Below are positions 23,123 through 35,098 of a stretch of 64,000 bases of DNA, one piece after another. Numbering within the stretch: the first letter of the stretch is position 1; every line of letters begins with the position of its first letter. The stretch covers positions 19,717,501 through 19,781,500 of the forward strand of contig CM076140.1 of the NCBI GenBank assembly GCA_038025085.1. Direction: 5' to 3'. The notes below the pieces were generated by a model, which was not told where the DNA came from, did no database searches, and saw only the letters and a program-made list of their open reading frames with translations. The position numbers were made by a program, and so were the translations under genes. The stretch is from Tetragonia tetragonoides. Its lineage: Eukaryota; Streptophyta; Magnoliopsida; Caryophyllales; Aizoaceae.

Positions 23123-24340
23123 CTAGGGTAACAGACTCAGAAGACTCGGACTCGAAATAAGACTCAGAATCAGAATCGGGCCCTTCTGTAGGACCGTTGC
23201 GAATTGTGAACTTGTACTTGGCTCCCTCGACTGGAGTCCACCTCGTCTCGTGCTTCCAGGTGTGCGGTCGGGCCCGATTGGGGCGATCAGCTTGGACGGT
23301 TTGAACCTTTCGTTAAAAAACACAGTAAGGGGAAGTTCGTTTGTTGTCTCGTCGTATTGGCGACGTTCTTCGCCAAATAGTAGCCCAAAGTCGTTGGGTG
23401 CCATGTCATTAGCCCAATCTTTAGTGTATCGGTCCTCATTAGGAGGTATGGGTGTGTCTTCATTCATGGTGAAGCAGTCTTGAAATGCCTCAAAGACTGG
23501 AACTAGGATCCCATTGATCTGAAGAAATTGCCCATTGAGAGTGAGGGGATGAGGATCCATGCTATGTGGAACGGGTTTGTTGGCCGCGCGGGCTCTTTTC
23601 CTAGCCATTTTCTTGGATATGTAAGCTAGGACTTCTTTCCTTGTGGGCTTGTAGCCTAGCCCAAATAGATTGATTTTGATCTTGGTGTTCCAGCAGGTTT
23701 GAGCTACCTTGGGGTGAGGGCCCAGAGTGGTGCCTGGAAAGTGGCCTTGCTTTCTGAGTAGAGCATTCACATTGAGTGTGGGCTCTATTGTTTCTATGAA
23801 GGCTATCTTCTCGAATCCCCATAACTCCTCATCTTGCTCATTGTGCTCTATCTTTAGGACTCGAGCTTTTTCTATCTGGGCTACCATAGTATCAGCGCAG
23901 ACTTCCAGCGTGGATCCCGCCAAGGATAGTTTTACTTTTGGGTGCAGGGTTGAAGCTACGGCGTTCAGCCCATGTAACCAGGGCCTTCCTAAAAGTAGGT
24001 TGAAGGTGGCTGCAATGTCAATTACATGGAACTGGACCATTTTCTCGATTGGCCCAATATTGATGTTTATTGAGAAGGTGCCCAAGACGTTTCTTTTGAA
24101 ACTATCGTAAGCTCTTAGCCCTTGTGCGGAATGCGCGAGGTTGTTGCATTATATTTTGAGGTGTTCAACGGTCCTCAAAGGGCACACATTTACAGCTGAG
24201 CCATTGTCGACTAAAGTCATAGGGACTTGTCTTTGTTGACAAATTACAGTCAGATAAAGGGCTTTGTTGTGGTGGATACCTTCATGTGCAAGGTCTTTAT
24301 CAGAAAAGGTGGCGGGTGTGGATGACTTTTCTTGGACCAC
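23123..24340 (-). pseudogene. Aspartic protease and G-patch region, element A
   Basis: The protease motif DNGSAVNVCPLR lies near 24200 (active-site D-N-G type), followed after a stop (HLKI*) by FNLLLGRPWLHGLNA near 23980. A G-patch-like segment follows (NALLRKQGHFPGTTLG, then LFGLGYKPTRKE) at about 23760-23640. G-patch segments in the protease-RT linker are also seen in B and C. Upstream, at 24341-24345, about 0.5 kb present in C between gag and protease is missing. Stops separate the parts. Confidence 0.82.
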
Positions 24341-24345
24341 GCCCC

Positions 24346-25702
24346 CTATGGTGGCGGCGCGTCTTTAGGCAATGGTATGGTGCCATTGTCAAACAAATCC
24401 TGGATTTTCTCCTTGAGAGTGTAATACTTTTCGGTATCGTGTCCACGCCCCCTATGGTATTTGCAGAATGCAGACTCGTTCCAATATGGTGATCTTTTCT
24501 CTACAGGTGGATCGGGAGTAGGCCCAATCGGGTGTAGATAGTCTCCTTTGACTAATTTGTCTAGGGCCTTGACATAAGGCATTCCGAGGGGAGTAAACCT
24601 TCTTGGACGCCTGTCAGCAATGGCGTTCACTACATTTCCTCTACTTGTGGAGGCATGGTTGGTATTGGTGTATTTCTTATCCTTATAACCACTTGTGTTG
24701 TTGTTGTAAGTGACCTTGTTCTTTCCTCTTTGGAGCTGGTCATCTTCAATGGCCATGCCTACTTCAGTTAGTTGGCCATAAGTGGTTATGGGTTGAAACT
24801 TCATGTGTTCGCGGTACTCAGATGCCAAAATTTGGACTAGCATTCTAATTTGTTCCCTTTCAGATGGGCGATCAATCATTTCAGCGACCTTAGTTCTCCA
24901 TCTTCTCACGAAATTGGTGAACCCTTCTTTGTCACCTTGCTTGGTGATATCCAATTCTCTCAGTGTCATGGGAGGCAAGACATTGTCGGCATACCTCTCG
25001 AGGAACAAGGTGGATAAATCTTCCCATTTTTGCAATTTTTGGGTGGCAATTTGATGAACCAGGCCCTGACAGCAGGGTCCAAGGTTTGGGGAAAGAGCTG
25101 AACATACAGCTCTTGTTCAATGCCTCTAAGGCCCAATGCAGTGGTAAAGGCTCTAATATGATCTTGTAGATCATCAGTTCCTTTGAACGTGGGAACTTCA
25201 GGCATGGAAAACTTAGTGGGCAATTTCCCCTTGATGTGGGGAGCATAGCCTTCAGAATTGATGATCATGTCGTTGAAGACACGACTTTTGCCTAAAACAG
25301 ACTCAAGCCTATTCAGTTTGGCTTGGAGTTCTTGGACCTCTTTAGTGGAGGGCTCAGCCTTTTCCTCGTTGGGCTTGGGCTCATCATCATCCTTAGTAGG
25401 GGGATCCAACTTAGCGACACGGGCTTCCATATCAATGAATCTAGCATTCATGGCGACCATTTGGGCTAAAAGGTCATCCATCTTTTGGTCAGCGATTTTC
25501 TCAGCATCTTCAAACATGGCGGACTTAGGTGAATTAGGCGGCGAGGCTTGAGGTGACAGTGGCAGTGTGCGAAGGTAATCGAGCCAAATGGGGCCCACAA
25601 ACTGTGCTTGCGGTGAAGGTTCGAACGACAATTTGCAGACCAATCTCTTGCTGGACTCGTCCCTCTGCCACTTCCTAGGACCGGGATCTTTACTCCTACC
25701 AA
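24346..25702 (-). pseudogene. Gag of element A
   Basis: Two overlapping minus-strand frames, 25643-24966 and 25035-24346, join by a frameshift near 25000. Order: acidic coiled-coil-like segment (KMDDLLAQMVAMNARFIDME), then FSMPEVPTFKGTDD at the start of the retrotransposon gag core, FLERYADNVLPP and WRTKVAEMIDRPSEREQ in its end, then a CX2HX4H knuckle-like site (CKYHRGRGHDTEKYY, last Cys replaced by Tyr). Capsid/nucleocapsid role follows from the family. The true start lies upstream of 25643 in a frame that does not open with a clear ATG. Confidence 0.85.
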
Positions 25703-25980
25703 TTATGGACGTAAAAAAGGCTCGCTTAAGAAAGTAGGAATTAAATGGAAAACTCCACAGAATAAAGATTTTATTTTAAAACAAATGTGGGAAGAGAATC
25801 TAGCACTAATCTTCAACATGGTGATCTTCGGGAAAGACGCGATTTTATGTAAATAGTATATTCTAGTCAATGATCTCTCGACTTTATTAGAATAAAAAGT
25901 ACTCTTGACTTGCATATGGGATGAAATTCCCTAATTTAAGGAAAGAAGATATACTATTGACTTGCATATAGAAATAAGTA

Positions 25981-26019
<39 letters not shown>

Positions 26020-26728
26020 TGGAAGATCATTGACGGGAATACATTATTTGCATCCAATCTAATTCATATGGAAAAGAACGTCTTCCTAATACGGTCACTA
26101 GCGTCATCGGAGTCATACAGGGATTCTACTTCCTAAAAGAAAAGATCCTAGACTCCATTTGTAAACTTGACAAAACGCACAAGCAAACAAAAGGGAAACC
26201 TTCCCTAATCAGGACTCAAAAAGAAATGCTAAGGGGGGATCTAGTCCTAATATTCTATGGAAACTAATCACATAACAAGGAAACAATCCATCATAATATG
26301 GCAAGTAAATCAATTAGCACCTTGATATGGACTATGGGACTAATGCAATATTTGACACAATCTATGATTAGATATGGTAACCCACGACCTGATGCGTTTC
26401 GTCATCTATGGGATGCATAGTAAAACTAAACGTACCGTTTTACACATCTCGAATGAAAACATGTAAATGCCATGGGGCGGAACACGACTATGTGCAAAGG
26501 TAATTCGGACCTAGTGGGTCATCGGCCTAAGTCATAGACAATGCTCCAAAGGGTAAATCCTGTTTATGGAGTGGTGATGTCTTTCGACATCTTGCGATGA
26601 TAACGCATGCAATATGAATGATATGGATGCAAAAGCAAAGAGAGTAAACACATACGGTAATTGAACCAAATAGCTAAAATAAATTATTGACATGGATAAG
26701 TGTTCGAATTACATCCTCTTGTTAATTA
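25703..26728 (-). other. Leader of element A
   Basis: Untranslated DNA between gag and the primer-binding site, with a run of 34 T at 25985-26018. No supported gene. Confidence 0.7.
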
Positions 26729-26746
26729 TCCCCAGTGAAGTCGCCA
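26729..26746 (-). promoter_or_regulatory. Primer-binding site of element A
   Basis: The complement reads TGGCGACTTCACTGGGGA and lies 1 bp from the LTR at 26748. Confidence 0.88.
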
Positions 26747-26747
26747 C

Positions 26748-27368
26748 TGTAAGAACCCTCGCCTCTCTGGCGCTCCGCGGCGGAATTTAATATTTGGATT
26801 GGAATTAATGGTTCTTAAATAATACGTCAATATGCAATTTAAACTAATTATGGGGAATAACAATTTGCAAATAAAGAAGCCGCCACCAATTTTTAGGGAA
26901 CAATTTGAAACCATCAAAAAGTGCACCCAATTCCTATTGGGAATTGACTCATGCCCATGGGGACTAAATATTGAGGTCGGGGGTATAGGTACGAAATAAA
27001 CAAAACGAATCTCATCTAAATCGCCCGTATAAACGGCCTCTACTAAGACTATCCATGCCAAATATTTATTTACGCTATATGGTTCCAAATAAATCCGGTC
27101 GTCCAAGATCCTAAATTAACTAGGCGGGATAGAGACAACCAAATTACCTATGTTATCACTTTGCACAATTTGTATCTAATTCACATGCATACAATTATCA
27201 AGCATTAACAAGATATAAGAACAATAAATTGACGCTCCAACCTACCGTACTTTGCTAAACGCGCTAAATATTGCATATGCACATCAATAAATTTGTTAGT
27301 AACTTCAAAGGAAGAACAATGCAAAGATATCAACTTTATGCTAAAATAAACCTATGAGGTTGCTATAT
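26748..27368 (-). repeat. 5' LTR of element A, first segment
   Basis: Matches 13488-14107 of the other LTR. It is interrupted after 27368 by element B; TATAT at 27364-27368 is the target copy. Confidence 0.93.
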
Positions 27369-28643
27369 TGTAAGGACCCGGAATTTTTCCAATCCTTGTT
27401 TCCACGGAGTGCGTCCTTATAGAAAATTTGTCAATTGGGGGCTTAGATAAGTTCAAAGGACCATCGAGTTATAAAAGCTTTTGAAAAGACTTGAATAAAA
27501 AAAACTATGAAAGGGGTCACAAATCTGCTATCGGCGTTTTATCGAAGGGACAAACGAAGGGACAACCCAATAGCGCGATAAGTGAACTAATCATGTTTTT
27601 AGAAAGACTCCCGCTTATATAAAACATATAAGTACCCAAGAATAAAGGGTTCGGGGGCGAAGGTACGAGGTGGGAAGGTGTTAGGCACCCAACTCGCCCG
27701 TATTATGACGGTCTCTACTAACTCAAGTTTGCTTAATAATTTAAAGACATAATTCCCATGCAAAACCGGATTAACAACCTAGACTTAGACTATTAATTGG
27801 TGTATCACAAGCATCACAACATTTGTTTTTAACCCTTATTTAGACATGCACTTGATTGACAAGTTGAGCAGCAATAGACAAACAGTATTTAAGAAGCAAT
27901 AAAAACGTGACCTAGCATGATATCTACATTATGACTACTTAGAAAATAAACAATTAAGCAAGTAATTTAATTTGAGCCCTCAGGAATTTGTACCTGAACT
28001 GTAGGCTATATCTGACAAGAATAGTAAAAATAGATCTCAAGTTTGGAAGAAAGAGGGGGAAGCTCGGTGTCAATACTCCCGAGAATAGAGATTGTCAACT
28101 GTAGACTGTGTGTTTTGAACTGAGGGTGAAGGGTTGTTTATATAGGCGTGGAAAAGTAGGGTTGTACGGCCGAATTTGAGCTGAAAAATGACACGGGCTT
28201 GAAAAATGAGCCAGGCCCGAAGGGAAGTCAGCGCCTCTAGCGGCCCTGGTCAGCGCCGCTAGCGGCCCTGGGACTTTCCCCAGGGCCGCTGACAGCTGTC
28301 AGCAGCCAGCTGGATGACGTCATCCAGCCCATTTTCATCTTTCGGGGGATTTTAAATATTCCGAAAAACATGAAAAGACGGTTTTACCCCTGAACGGTAA
28401 AAGACGGTTTTACCCTTAAATCGCAACTTGGCGACCGAGAGTCGGAATGAGGCATGAGACGTGTCGTTGGAAAGCTCTTGAACGGGGCTTCTGAATGGAA
28501 TGGAATGAAGGAGTGTTTGGAGCGTGAAAACCTGAGACCTTATCTTAACTATTAAAGCAAAATAGCAGTTCAAGCTTAAAAATTACTCCTTTCATCATCG
28601 GGCTTTTGCGAAGTAATCTGAAGACGCTTTTTTGGCGTCTACA
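27369..28643 (-). repeat. 3' LTR of element B
   Basis: Plus-strand ends TGTAAGGACCC and GGCGTCTACA. In minus orientation GCCGCTAGCGGC-type palindromes (28300-28225) are followed by a TATA box (CCTATATAAAC, 28146-28137). A perfect palindrome with TGACGTCA (a bZIP-type site) is at 28311-28326 and is absent from the other LTR. Confidence 0.93.
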
Positions 28644-28657
28644 AAAGCCTCCACTTT
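28644..28657 (-). promoter_or_regulatory. Polypurine tract of element B
   Basis: On the minus strand AAAGTGGAGGCTTT, directly before the LTR. Confidence 0.85.
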
Positions 28658-29074
28658 AATCGAGCTTGAGTAAAAGCGAAGATCAAAGTACTCCGAAGGC
28701 GATATGCAGGATGCTGATGTGCACATGGTGTGTGAGAGTGTACAGTATGTATGCATATAAAGACAAACCTGAGTTGGAACACGCTCGTAGTGTGCTAAGA
28801 TTTCATCCCTGTGAACACAAGAGAAAACAAAGGTTATAGTAGCAGGATAGAACACCGTCCGTAGATGATCTAAACGTCTGCTGGAGACCTGTATTCTGAG
28901 TGAATGAAAAAGTTAGTAATACTTTGAGAATGATCAACGTAGAGTGCTTCGACAAACAGTGACTAAACACCGCCCGGCGGATGTCGAGATTCCTTCCCTG
29001 TACGAGAAATGAAAAAGTCAATGAGACAGCGCGATTAAAAATAATCGGCCGTAAAGTGGTTAGGACATATGAAC

Positions 29075-29380
29075 AGTTTAAATGCAATAGTTTAAGCAAT
29101 CATTGACTGAAACATATTAAAATAATGGACAGTATGACTGCAACAGTTTAAGCAATCATTGACTGACACAAAAAATAGTAACCTCGTAGAAGGATAGTTT
29201 AACAGCAATAGCTTAAGCAATCATTGACTAACCCCAAAAATTTGTAATTCCGCAGAAGGACAGTTTAACCGCAATAGCTTAAGCGATCAGTGACTGGCCC
29301 AACATTTGTAGTTTCGCAGAAGGATAATTTAACCGCAATAGCTTAAGCGATCAGTGACTGGCCCAAAATTTGTACTGTTG
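29075..29380. repeat. 3' UTR tandem repeat of element B (about 60-66 bp, 5 copies)
   Basis: Five copies containing GCAATAGCTTAAGCRATCA(G/T)TGACT and GCAGAAGGA. Same position as the unrelated tandem repeats of A (15160-15362) and C (55795-56400). The other frames here are shadows. Confidence 0.85.
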
Positions 29381-29684
29381 TGTTGCTTAGCAAGTGCCGA
29401 TAAAAATTTTCAGGCTCATAAATAACTAGGGTGCTCCAGGCAGTGAGAGTCGTCGCAGTGTAGATCCAGGTTTCAGTATTTGGGACCTGCAAAAAAAAAA
29501 CGGGTTAGTTTTACATGTAAATAGTTGGTACCGTAAAATGGGCCAACTGTCGAATTTGAATCTGTGGGCCAGGGGCTTCGCTCCCGCGCGCTTGGTACTG
29601 ATATTGCCTCAAAATGAACTGTAATAACGAACTCTGGATTGGAAAAAGGGGCCATGGGTGAGCAGTGGGGCCCGTGCTGCAGGT

Positions 29685-29765
29685 CTGCAGGGCCACTAGC
29701 GGCGCTGGGCCTCGGTGTCAGGCCGCTAGCGGCTCTGGTCAGCGCCGCTAGCGGCGGTGAGCTTG
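29685..29765 (+). promoter_or_regulatory. Putative PMD promoter of B: GCCGCTAGCGGC array
   Basis: Three copies of CCRCTAGCGGC in 70 bp, then a CT-rich stretch (29790-29830) and the PMD start at 30054. No TATA box of normal form (only AAATAAAAAA at 29768). The palindrome is the same as in the LTR of B and upstream of its DUF7745 gene. Confidence 0.5.
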
Positions 29766-30053
29766 AGCCAAATAAAAAAAACGCTTCGGCGCTTTCTCTC
29801 TCTTCTTTTCGCGTTTTGGGTCTTCTTCCTCACCGAGCCATTGTCGAGAGCAAGTTCCTCCATTGTTGAGTGCTTCACTCCACTTGAGGTAAGTCGATTC
29901 TTGTCCGTTTGCTTCTGTTTTTGTCTTGAACTTGATTATTTTTCCGGCTAGTTGCTTAATTTTGGGTTGCATTGTTGAATGGGTGCTTGTTTCTTGCGAA
30001 TCTAAAACTTTTGTTTTCCCACTTGTAGAGAGAGAAAGTTCCATTGTGTTCCT

Positions 30054-32833
30054 ATGGCTCCCGTGGACAAAGGGAAGCGTCCTATGAGTGACGAGGAGTA
30101 TGACCGGAGCCTTTTTCGCACCGGGTTACCTTCTACCCGAGGGCCTCCGACCGGTCATGCGTATGGGGCTCGACTGTACCAGGATTCTTTTATGCGGTCA
30201 CGCGGATTGGCGCCCTCTTGGAGTTTGGAACCGTAGTGTACCGTTGCCGGATAGACGGAGTCATTTGTCTGACATGAGGCTGATATATTTTCTGCTATTC
30301 TTTTTTTTTTTCTGTTCAGTATATTCAAACTGAAAATTGGAACTGTTAGTGCCTCGGCACACGAACAAATTGGGATTTGTACTGGATTGGTGGTTAGCTG
30401 TATATAATTTGTCTGGAATTTATTTTAGCTGTATTTGTGGTATATGGGGTATTGAGAAAATTTTGTTGGTTGGCTAGGGTGTCAGGGTTTTACTGCAGGC
30501 TCATGGGACTACTTCCCACTGGGCTATGATGTTGGGGACCTTTTCGGAGGAGGCCAGGAATTTGGTACTGGACTCGGGTCTCGCTGATTTTTTGACTGTT
30601 ATACCTTCTTGTCACTCGGGGGATTCTAGGAATTTTGCCCGGGGGTTACTGGAGAGGTTTTGGGATTCTACAACCACTTTTCATACACCTGTGGGAGAGA
30701 TTTTTCCTACCCCTTATCAGTTTGCTGTGCTGACGGGGTTATCCTTTAGAAGGCGTCATATTCAGTACGACGCGAGCTATTGGCGACGGAGTGACACCTT
30801 GTTGGATCTTTACGGGCCCGTATCCATCCACTTTGATAAGGATCGGGTTTCCTTGGCGCGGTTGTGGGAGGCCGTATCTGCGCAGGGGCTTACCGAGGAG
30901 CTGAGGGCTCGTATTTTCCTGGCTTGTTTGCTGGGGTCGACGATCTTTGCTCAAAAGAAGAGCGTGTGTCAAGTCGGTTTCTTAACATGCTTGGAGGATT
31001 TGACCAAGGTGCGTGAGTACAACCTTGGTGCTGTTGCTTATGCTTCTTTAGTGAAGTGGTGCTGTCGGGCCTGTAGGCTTAAGGAGACGAGTGAGAGGAC
31101 ATCTATCACGGGCCCATGGAGGATACTAGAGATAGGCTTCTTTTTTTTTACTCCTCCTTTTTTTTTTGCCTATGTCTTCAATTGTGGAAATCTTTTTTTT
31201 GTGTTTGCTTGTGTGGCAGTTGTGGTTCTTCGAGTATTTTCCAGCTTTTGGTCCTCATCGTCCTGGTTTGAGAATGTTCCCTTTAGGTTCACGATGGGTT
31301 GGTAGGGATGCCCATCCGTTTTCCTCTCTGGAGCATTTTCGGGCCACCTTCGAGAGTCATGCTGCGTCTACGGTACTTGGTTGTTGACTTATGCATTCCC
31401 TTTTGTTCATTCTGTGTGAATGAATTTTGAATTGGTAATCTGCAGGTGATGTGGTCCGCTTTTGATGATGTTTCTGGGGTTCCTACCCACATTACCCTAG
31501 ATCTTTTAGGGTATCTTCTCTACGAGTGGTCTTCGAGGGGCCATTCAACTTCGTATGGTACTTAGGGGATCGTTTGACTCGGTTGGTTTATCCCTCCCTG
31601 GGTACTCATCTGGTTCCGGAGGATCCTCCTTTGACCATGTTTTACCTGCGTGGTCTGAGTGTGCGGGACCTGGGGGTCATGATCCGTGGTAGGGCGGCAC
31701 AGGAGTTTATCGTGCCGGAGGTCGTTGGCTTAGACCAGACCACCATGTACCTGGCCTATTGCTTGGACCGCTTGATGCCAGACCTCACTTCTGAGGTAAG
31801 AAACTTATCTGCATCTTTTAACTGTAAGCGTAATATACTGACTCCTTGTGTCTTGTAGGCGGATCGTCTAGCTCCTCCGGGTCCTAGGAGGTCTCATTCC
31901 AGAGCTTCTCGGGGTCAGCCCCCAAGTGTGACCTTGCCGACCAATGAGGTGAGGTACATTGGGGAGAGTGGGGGACGCATAGTGGAGGAGTTCCCCCTCC
32001 ATATTGCTGACGGAGAGGCGGTGGAGGGCTTTTCCTTGCCTGATGGTTGCACGGGGGTAAGCTTTCTTCTCTCTCTCTCTTTTTTACTCGTGTTTGCTTT
32101 TGAGTGTTGACTTTATTTTGTGGCTCTCTCTCTCTCTTTTGTAGCTGAACCGGGAGCAGACCTCTCAAGTCTTCAAGCTCATTCATTTGCTGAAGAAAGG
32201 CTACGGTCTAGTGATGGGCAAGGGGAAGAGTTCTCGGTCTAAGACTGTTGATGTAAGCAAACTCTCTTCTCTTTTTTTTTTATTTATTTATTTAGCTAAG
32301 TGAAATGCTTAACTTAACATTTTTACGTTGATTATCTGTAGATGTCTCAGTCTTCATCTTCGGTAGGACCACGCCACTCTTCTCCTGCGAGGGCTTCCTC
32401 GGCGAGCAGACCATCTATTGCTCGTTCTCCTCTGGTGATGGTGACAAGGCCTCCTGTTGATGAGGCGCCCGGGGCTTCTGTCCCGTATGTTCCTGAGATG
32501 TTCTCTCCTGCTGATTTCCGGCCTTCTCTTGATAGGCTGCCCGTTGCTACGCCCTTGGCTGGAGGTTGGGCGAACGCCCCTGGATGGGATATGTCATATG
32601 CTGGGCCTTCTCATCAGGATGTGGCTATGGATTTCGCCAGTCAGGCCACGACGAACTTCTTTGCCTCAGGGTTTTCGGCAGGTACCCCTATGCGAGCCCC
32701 AGCGTATGATGGATGGGACATGAGGCCTAAGAACAGCAGGCCCATATATAGCTGTTCTCTCCACTACTCGACCGGGAACTATGGTCAGGGGCCGTCCGTT
32801 GATGACGAGGCTGACAGCAATGATTCCAATTGA
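30054..32833 (+). pseudogene. Plant mobile domain (PMD) gene of element B, antisense to pol
   Basis: Start ATG at 30054 (MAPVDKGKRPMSDEEY). Inferred exons: 30054 to about 30230, about 30499-31132, 31220-31372, 31446-31795, 31859-32056, 32145-32252, 32342-32833; most junctions are clean GT-AG. PMD core in exon 2 (FWDSTTTFHTPVGEIFPTP, FAVLTGLSF), the middle helices in exons 2-3 (YNLGAVAYASLVKW, LWFFEYFPAFGPHRP), and FEGPFNFVWYLGDRL in exon 4. The last exon is Ser/Pro/Met-rich. Two flaws: the donor after GPWRILE reads AT instead of GT (about 31133), and exon 4 needs a frame change near 31530. The end of exon 1 is unclear. Fullest PMD copy in the window. Nuclear silencing-related roles are known for MAIN/MAIL relatives; here the role is unknown. 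Confidence 0.75.
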
Positions 32834-33230
32834 GCAGTGTTGGGCCTCTTTTGTAAACATTGACCTTGGAATTTCGAACTCCTGTTTTTTTTTGTGCAAC
32901 ATTTTTTTTTGATATGTATGATATGCTATAATGACTCAATTATGCCCGTCTGATCTAATTATGCAACGTGTTATACAGTTGGCCAAACCCACAATTTAGG
33001 GAATAAAATAAAGGAAAAAGGTAAAAATTGCAAAGGAAAAGCAAAAATTACACATATTATACGCCCTAAAAAAATAGAAAAAATAATAAAAAAAAGAAAA
33101 ATTTAAAAAGATAAATCTAAGAGAGTCTCGGGCTTTGTAATTCCGCGCGAGTATTAAAACTGGGCCGAAATAGGGTCGTTTGGATCAAAAGCGCGAACTG
33201 GAGCAAAAGGGAAATTCGGACCGGGCAAGG
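32834..33230. other. A-rich spacer of element B
   Basis: Low-complexity AT-rich DNA between the PMD stop and the DUF7745 promoter; no gene seen. Confidence 0.6.
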
Positions 33231-33234
33231 GTCT

Positions 33235-33360
33235 GGGCCGCTAGCGGTGCTGGTCTGGGTCGCTAGCGGCGTTGGTCAGGGCCGCTAGCAGCACCAGTGC
33301 TGCTGACGGCTCTTTTTTTACGGATTTCTGGCTTTTTCGGCCCGAGTTCCTGTCTATAAG
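33235..33360 (+). promoter_or_regulatory. DUF7745 promoter of B: CCGCTAGCGG array plus TATA box
   Basis: 33237-33300 has three CGCTAGC-centred palindromes (GCCGCTAGCGGT, GTCGCTAGCGGC, GCCGCTAGCAGC). TATAAG (33355-33360) follows about 45 bp later and the ATG at 33439 about 80 bp after that. Confidence 0.65.
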
Positions 33361-33438
33361 TAGGATTTTCGGGATGCTTGATGTTGTACCACTTTTTTTT
33401 GTATACCTTAGCTCTCCCAAACTTCTCCATTTTCTGCC

Positions 33439-34776
33439 ATGGTGAAATCCTTTGAAGATCTGTTCGATGCCTGGTGCAAAAATCTGACCGTAGAAGATAA
33501 GCTTGAACTAGCCCCGTTTCACGTTTCTACCTTGCTGACTTTAAAACCAACCAAAATACTGTGGCCCCTTCTTCGGTCTGCTTTGAATTATTGGGATCCT
33601 GACCTGCATGTTTTCCGTTTTGGTAATTCCGAACTATGCCCTTTGGTTGAGGAATTTGGTGCGATCACTAATATTCCTGATGTTCTTCCCCCAGCTGTGC
33701 CTTATGTGAGGGATGGTTTTAGAGATCAATATAGGAAATCCCTGGGTTTGTCATCTGCAGAAGCCAAAAAGATGGTGTATGGTGTCGATGTGGACTGGGT
33801 TCAACTTTGCGAAAAGTTCGCTATTTCTTCTGAAAAAGATGCCATATTCAAGCGTTGCCGTCGACAGGCTTTTGTACTGTGCCTGTTAAACCGCCTGTTG
33901 TTTTTTAATGTAGAATCTTCCAACTTGGGTAGAGCCTCGTTGCTGCGAGTGGTTAATCAAATGGTTGAAGGACATTCTCCCTTACATCTGGTCGTAGGGG
34001 AAACCATTATTGGGCTTGACAGGTTGAAAACATCTCCCAACCAATCTTTCTCGGGTAGCCCCCTGCTGCTTCAGATCTGGTTACGTGAGCATCTGAGGTT
34101 GATAGAGTCACCAGATAATCTGATTATTCGTGTTCCTCGGACCTGGTCAAAGAAAACCTATACTGCTGCTAGCTTTCTGGTTAGGAAAAGACTATATTCT
34201 GAAAAGTCCCTTGCTGAATGGGATGCCTTTTTCCAAGCGGGACCTATCATCCGTTGGCATGTGCCCTGGTGGAGCTTGACTTCTTTAGTGGCTTGTGATG
34301 ACTTGATCCTCCATACTATCGTACTGGGTCTGTACAGGACCACTTTCTTCTTTCCCTCTAGGGTCATGAGGCAATACGGTTTGAAGCAGGTGATCCCCTG
34401 TCAGGAGACTACGAGACCAAATGTCGTAGCCTTAACCACTGAATTTGCTGCGGAGTGGGGAAAGTATTGGCGTAGCCGGCATCGCTGGACTGTACCTCGG
34501 GTGATTGCCCCAACTCAGGTCTCTGAGATCTACCTAAACTGGCTTTCTTGCAGTGATGGAGAAGTGAGACGAGCCCTTCGTCGTGAGGAGTGGGATCAAC
34601 TAAAGCCTAGATATGACTCACAAACAGGAGGCAAGAAAAGAAAGGAATTGTCTCAAATGGGAGACTATCACGTACTGAAGAGAGGCAAGCCCCCAGCTCA
34701 AGGAAGCGATCACAGGTCATCCTCAAGCCAGGGTCCTTCAAAGAAGAACTCTTCAACGATGCCAGGATTAAAGTAG
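33439..34776 (+). CDS. DUF7745-like protein of element B, intact and intronless
   Basis: An uninterrupted 445-codon frame from ATG (MVKSFEDLFDAW) to TAG. Same domain order as in A and C: PFHVSTLLTLKP near residue 30, WDPDLHVFRFG near 55, ELCPLVEEFG, RQAFVLCLLNRL near 155, VVGETIIGLDRL near 190, FPSRVMRQYG near 310, a basic tail (GGKKRKE) and a Ser-rich end. The intron seen in A and C is absent: LLLQ and IW are adjacent at 34074/34075 with no bases gained or lost. Being open in an element that has lost RT, and while its PMD neighbour is damaged, suggests it may be used or only recently lost from use (inference). The NDHEASSS...RERWAPKE end of A and C is replaced by a shorter Ser-rich end. Converges with the integrase (stop at 35099). 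Biochemical function unknown. Confidence 0.88.
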   Translation: MVKSFEDLFDAWCKNLTVEDKLELAPFHVSTLLTLKPTKILWPLLRSALNYWDPDLHVFRFGNSELCPLVEEFGAITNIPDVLPPAVPYVRDGFRDQYRKSLGLSSAEAKKMVYGVDVDWVQLCEKFAISSEKDAIFKRCRRQAFVLCLLNRLLFFNVESSNLGRASLLRVVNQMVEGHSPLHLVVGETIIGLDRLKTSPNQSFSGSPLLLQIWLREHLRLIESPDNLIIRVPRTWSKKTYTAASFLVRKRLYSEKSLAEWDAFFQAGPIIRWHVPWWSLTSLVACDDLILHTIVLGLYRTTFFFPSRVMRQYGLKQVIPCQETTRPNVVALTTEFAAEWGKYWRSRHRWTVPRVIAPTQVSEIYLNWLSCSDGEVRRALRREEWDQLKPRYDSQTGGKKRKELSQMGDYHVLKRGKPPAQGSDHRSSSSQGPSKKNSSTMPGLK

Positions 34777-34960
34777 TTTTCTAGGAAAGCAAGTCTAGTT
34801 TTCAAAGAAAAATAATAATAGGAATTTGTTTAGCTTAAACCCTCATAGTTGCATTATTTCCTTAGGAAGTTTTAATTCTTGCAATGTAAGCTTATTCGTT
34901 CAGTTTGAATAAAGATTGTCCCTTTTTTGAATGAGTTGAAAGGAATTTTTGGATTGATTT

Positions 34961-35023
34961 TGGCCGGGCCCCTTTGAAAGAGTTACCTACGTATCCAGTG
35001 TGGAATCAGGCCAGCATAGTTCG
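34961..35023 (+). promoter_or_regulatory. Conserved non-coding block between convergent genes (B)
   Basis: GGCCGGGCCCC, TTACCTACGTATCC, GGAATCAGGCC, then CATAGTT. Counterparts at 20894-20962 (A) and, reversed, 49350-49413 (C). Confidence 0.62.
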
Positions 35024-35098
35024 TTCAAATAGTGTACGTCTTTTTTTAATATTATTATTTATATTTTTTTTTAAGTCTTCAAAATTTTATTTTATTTT

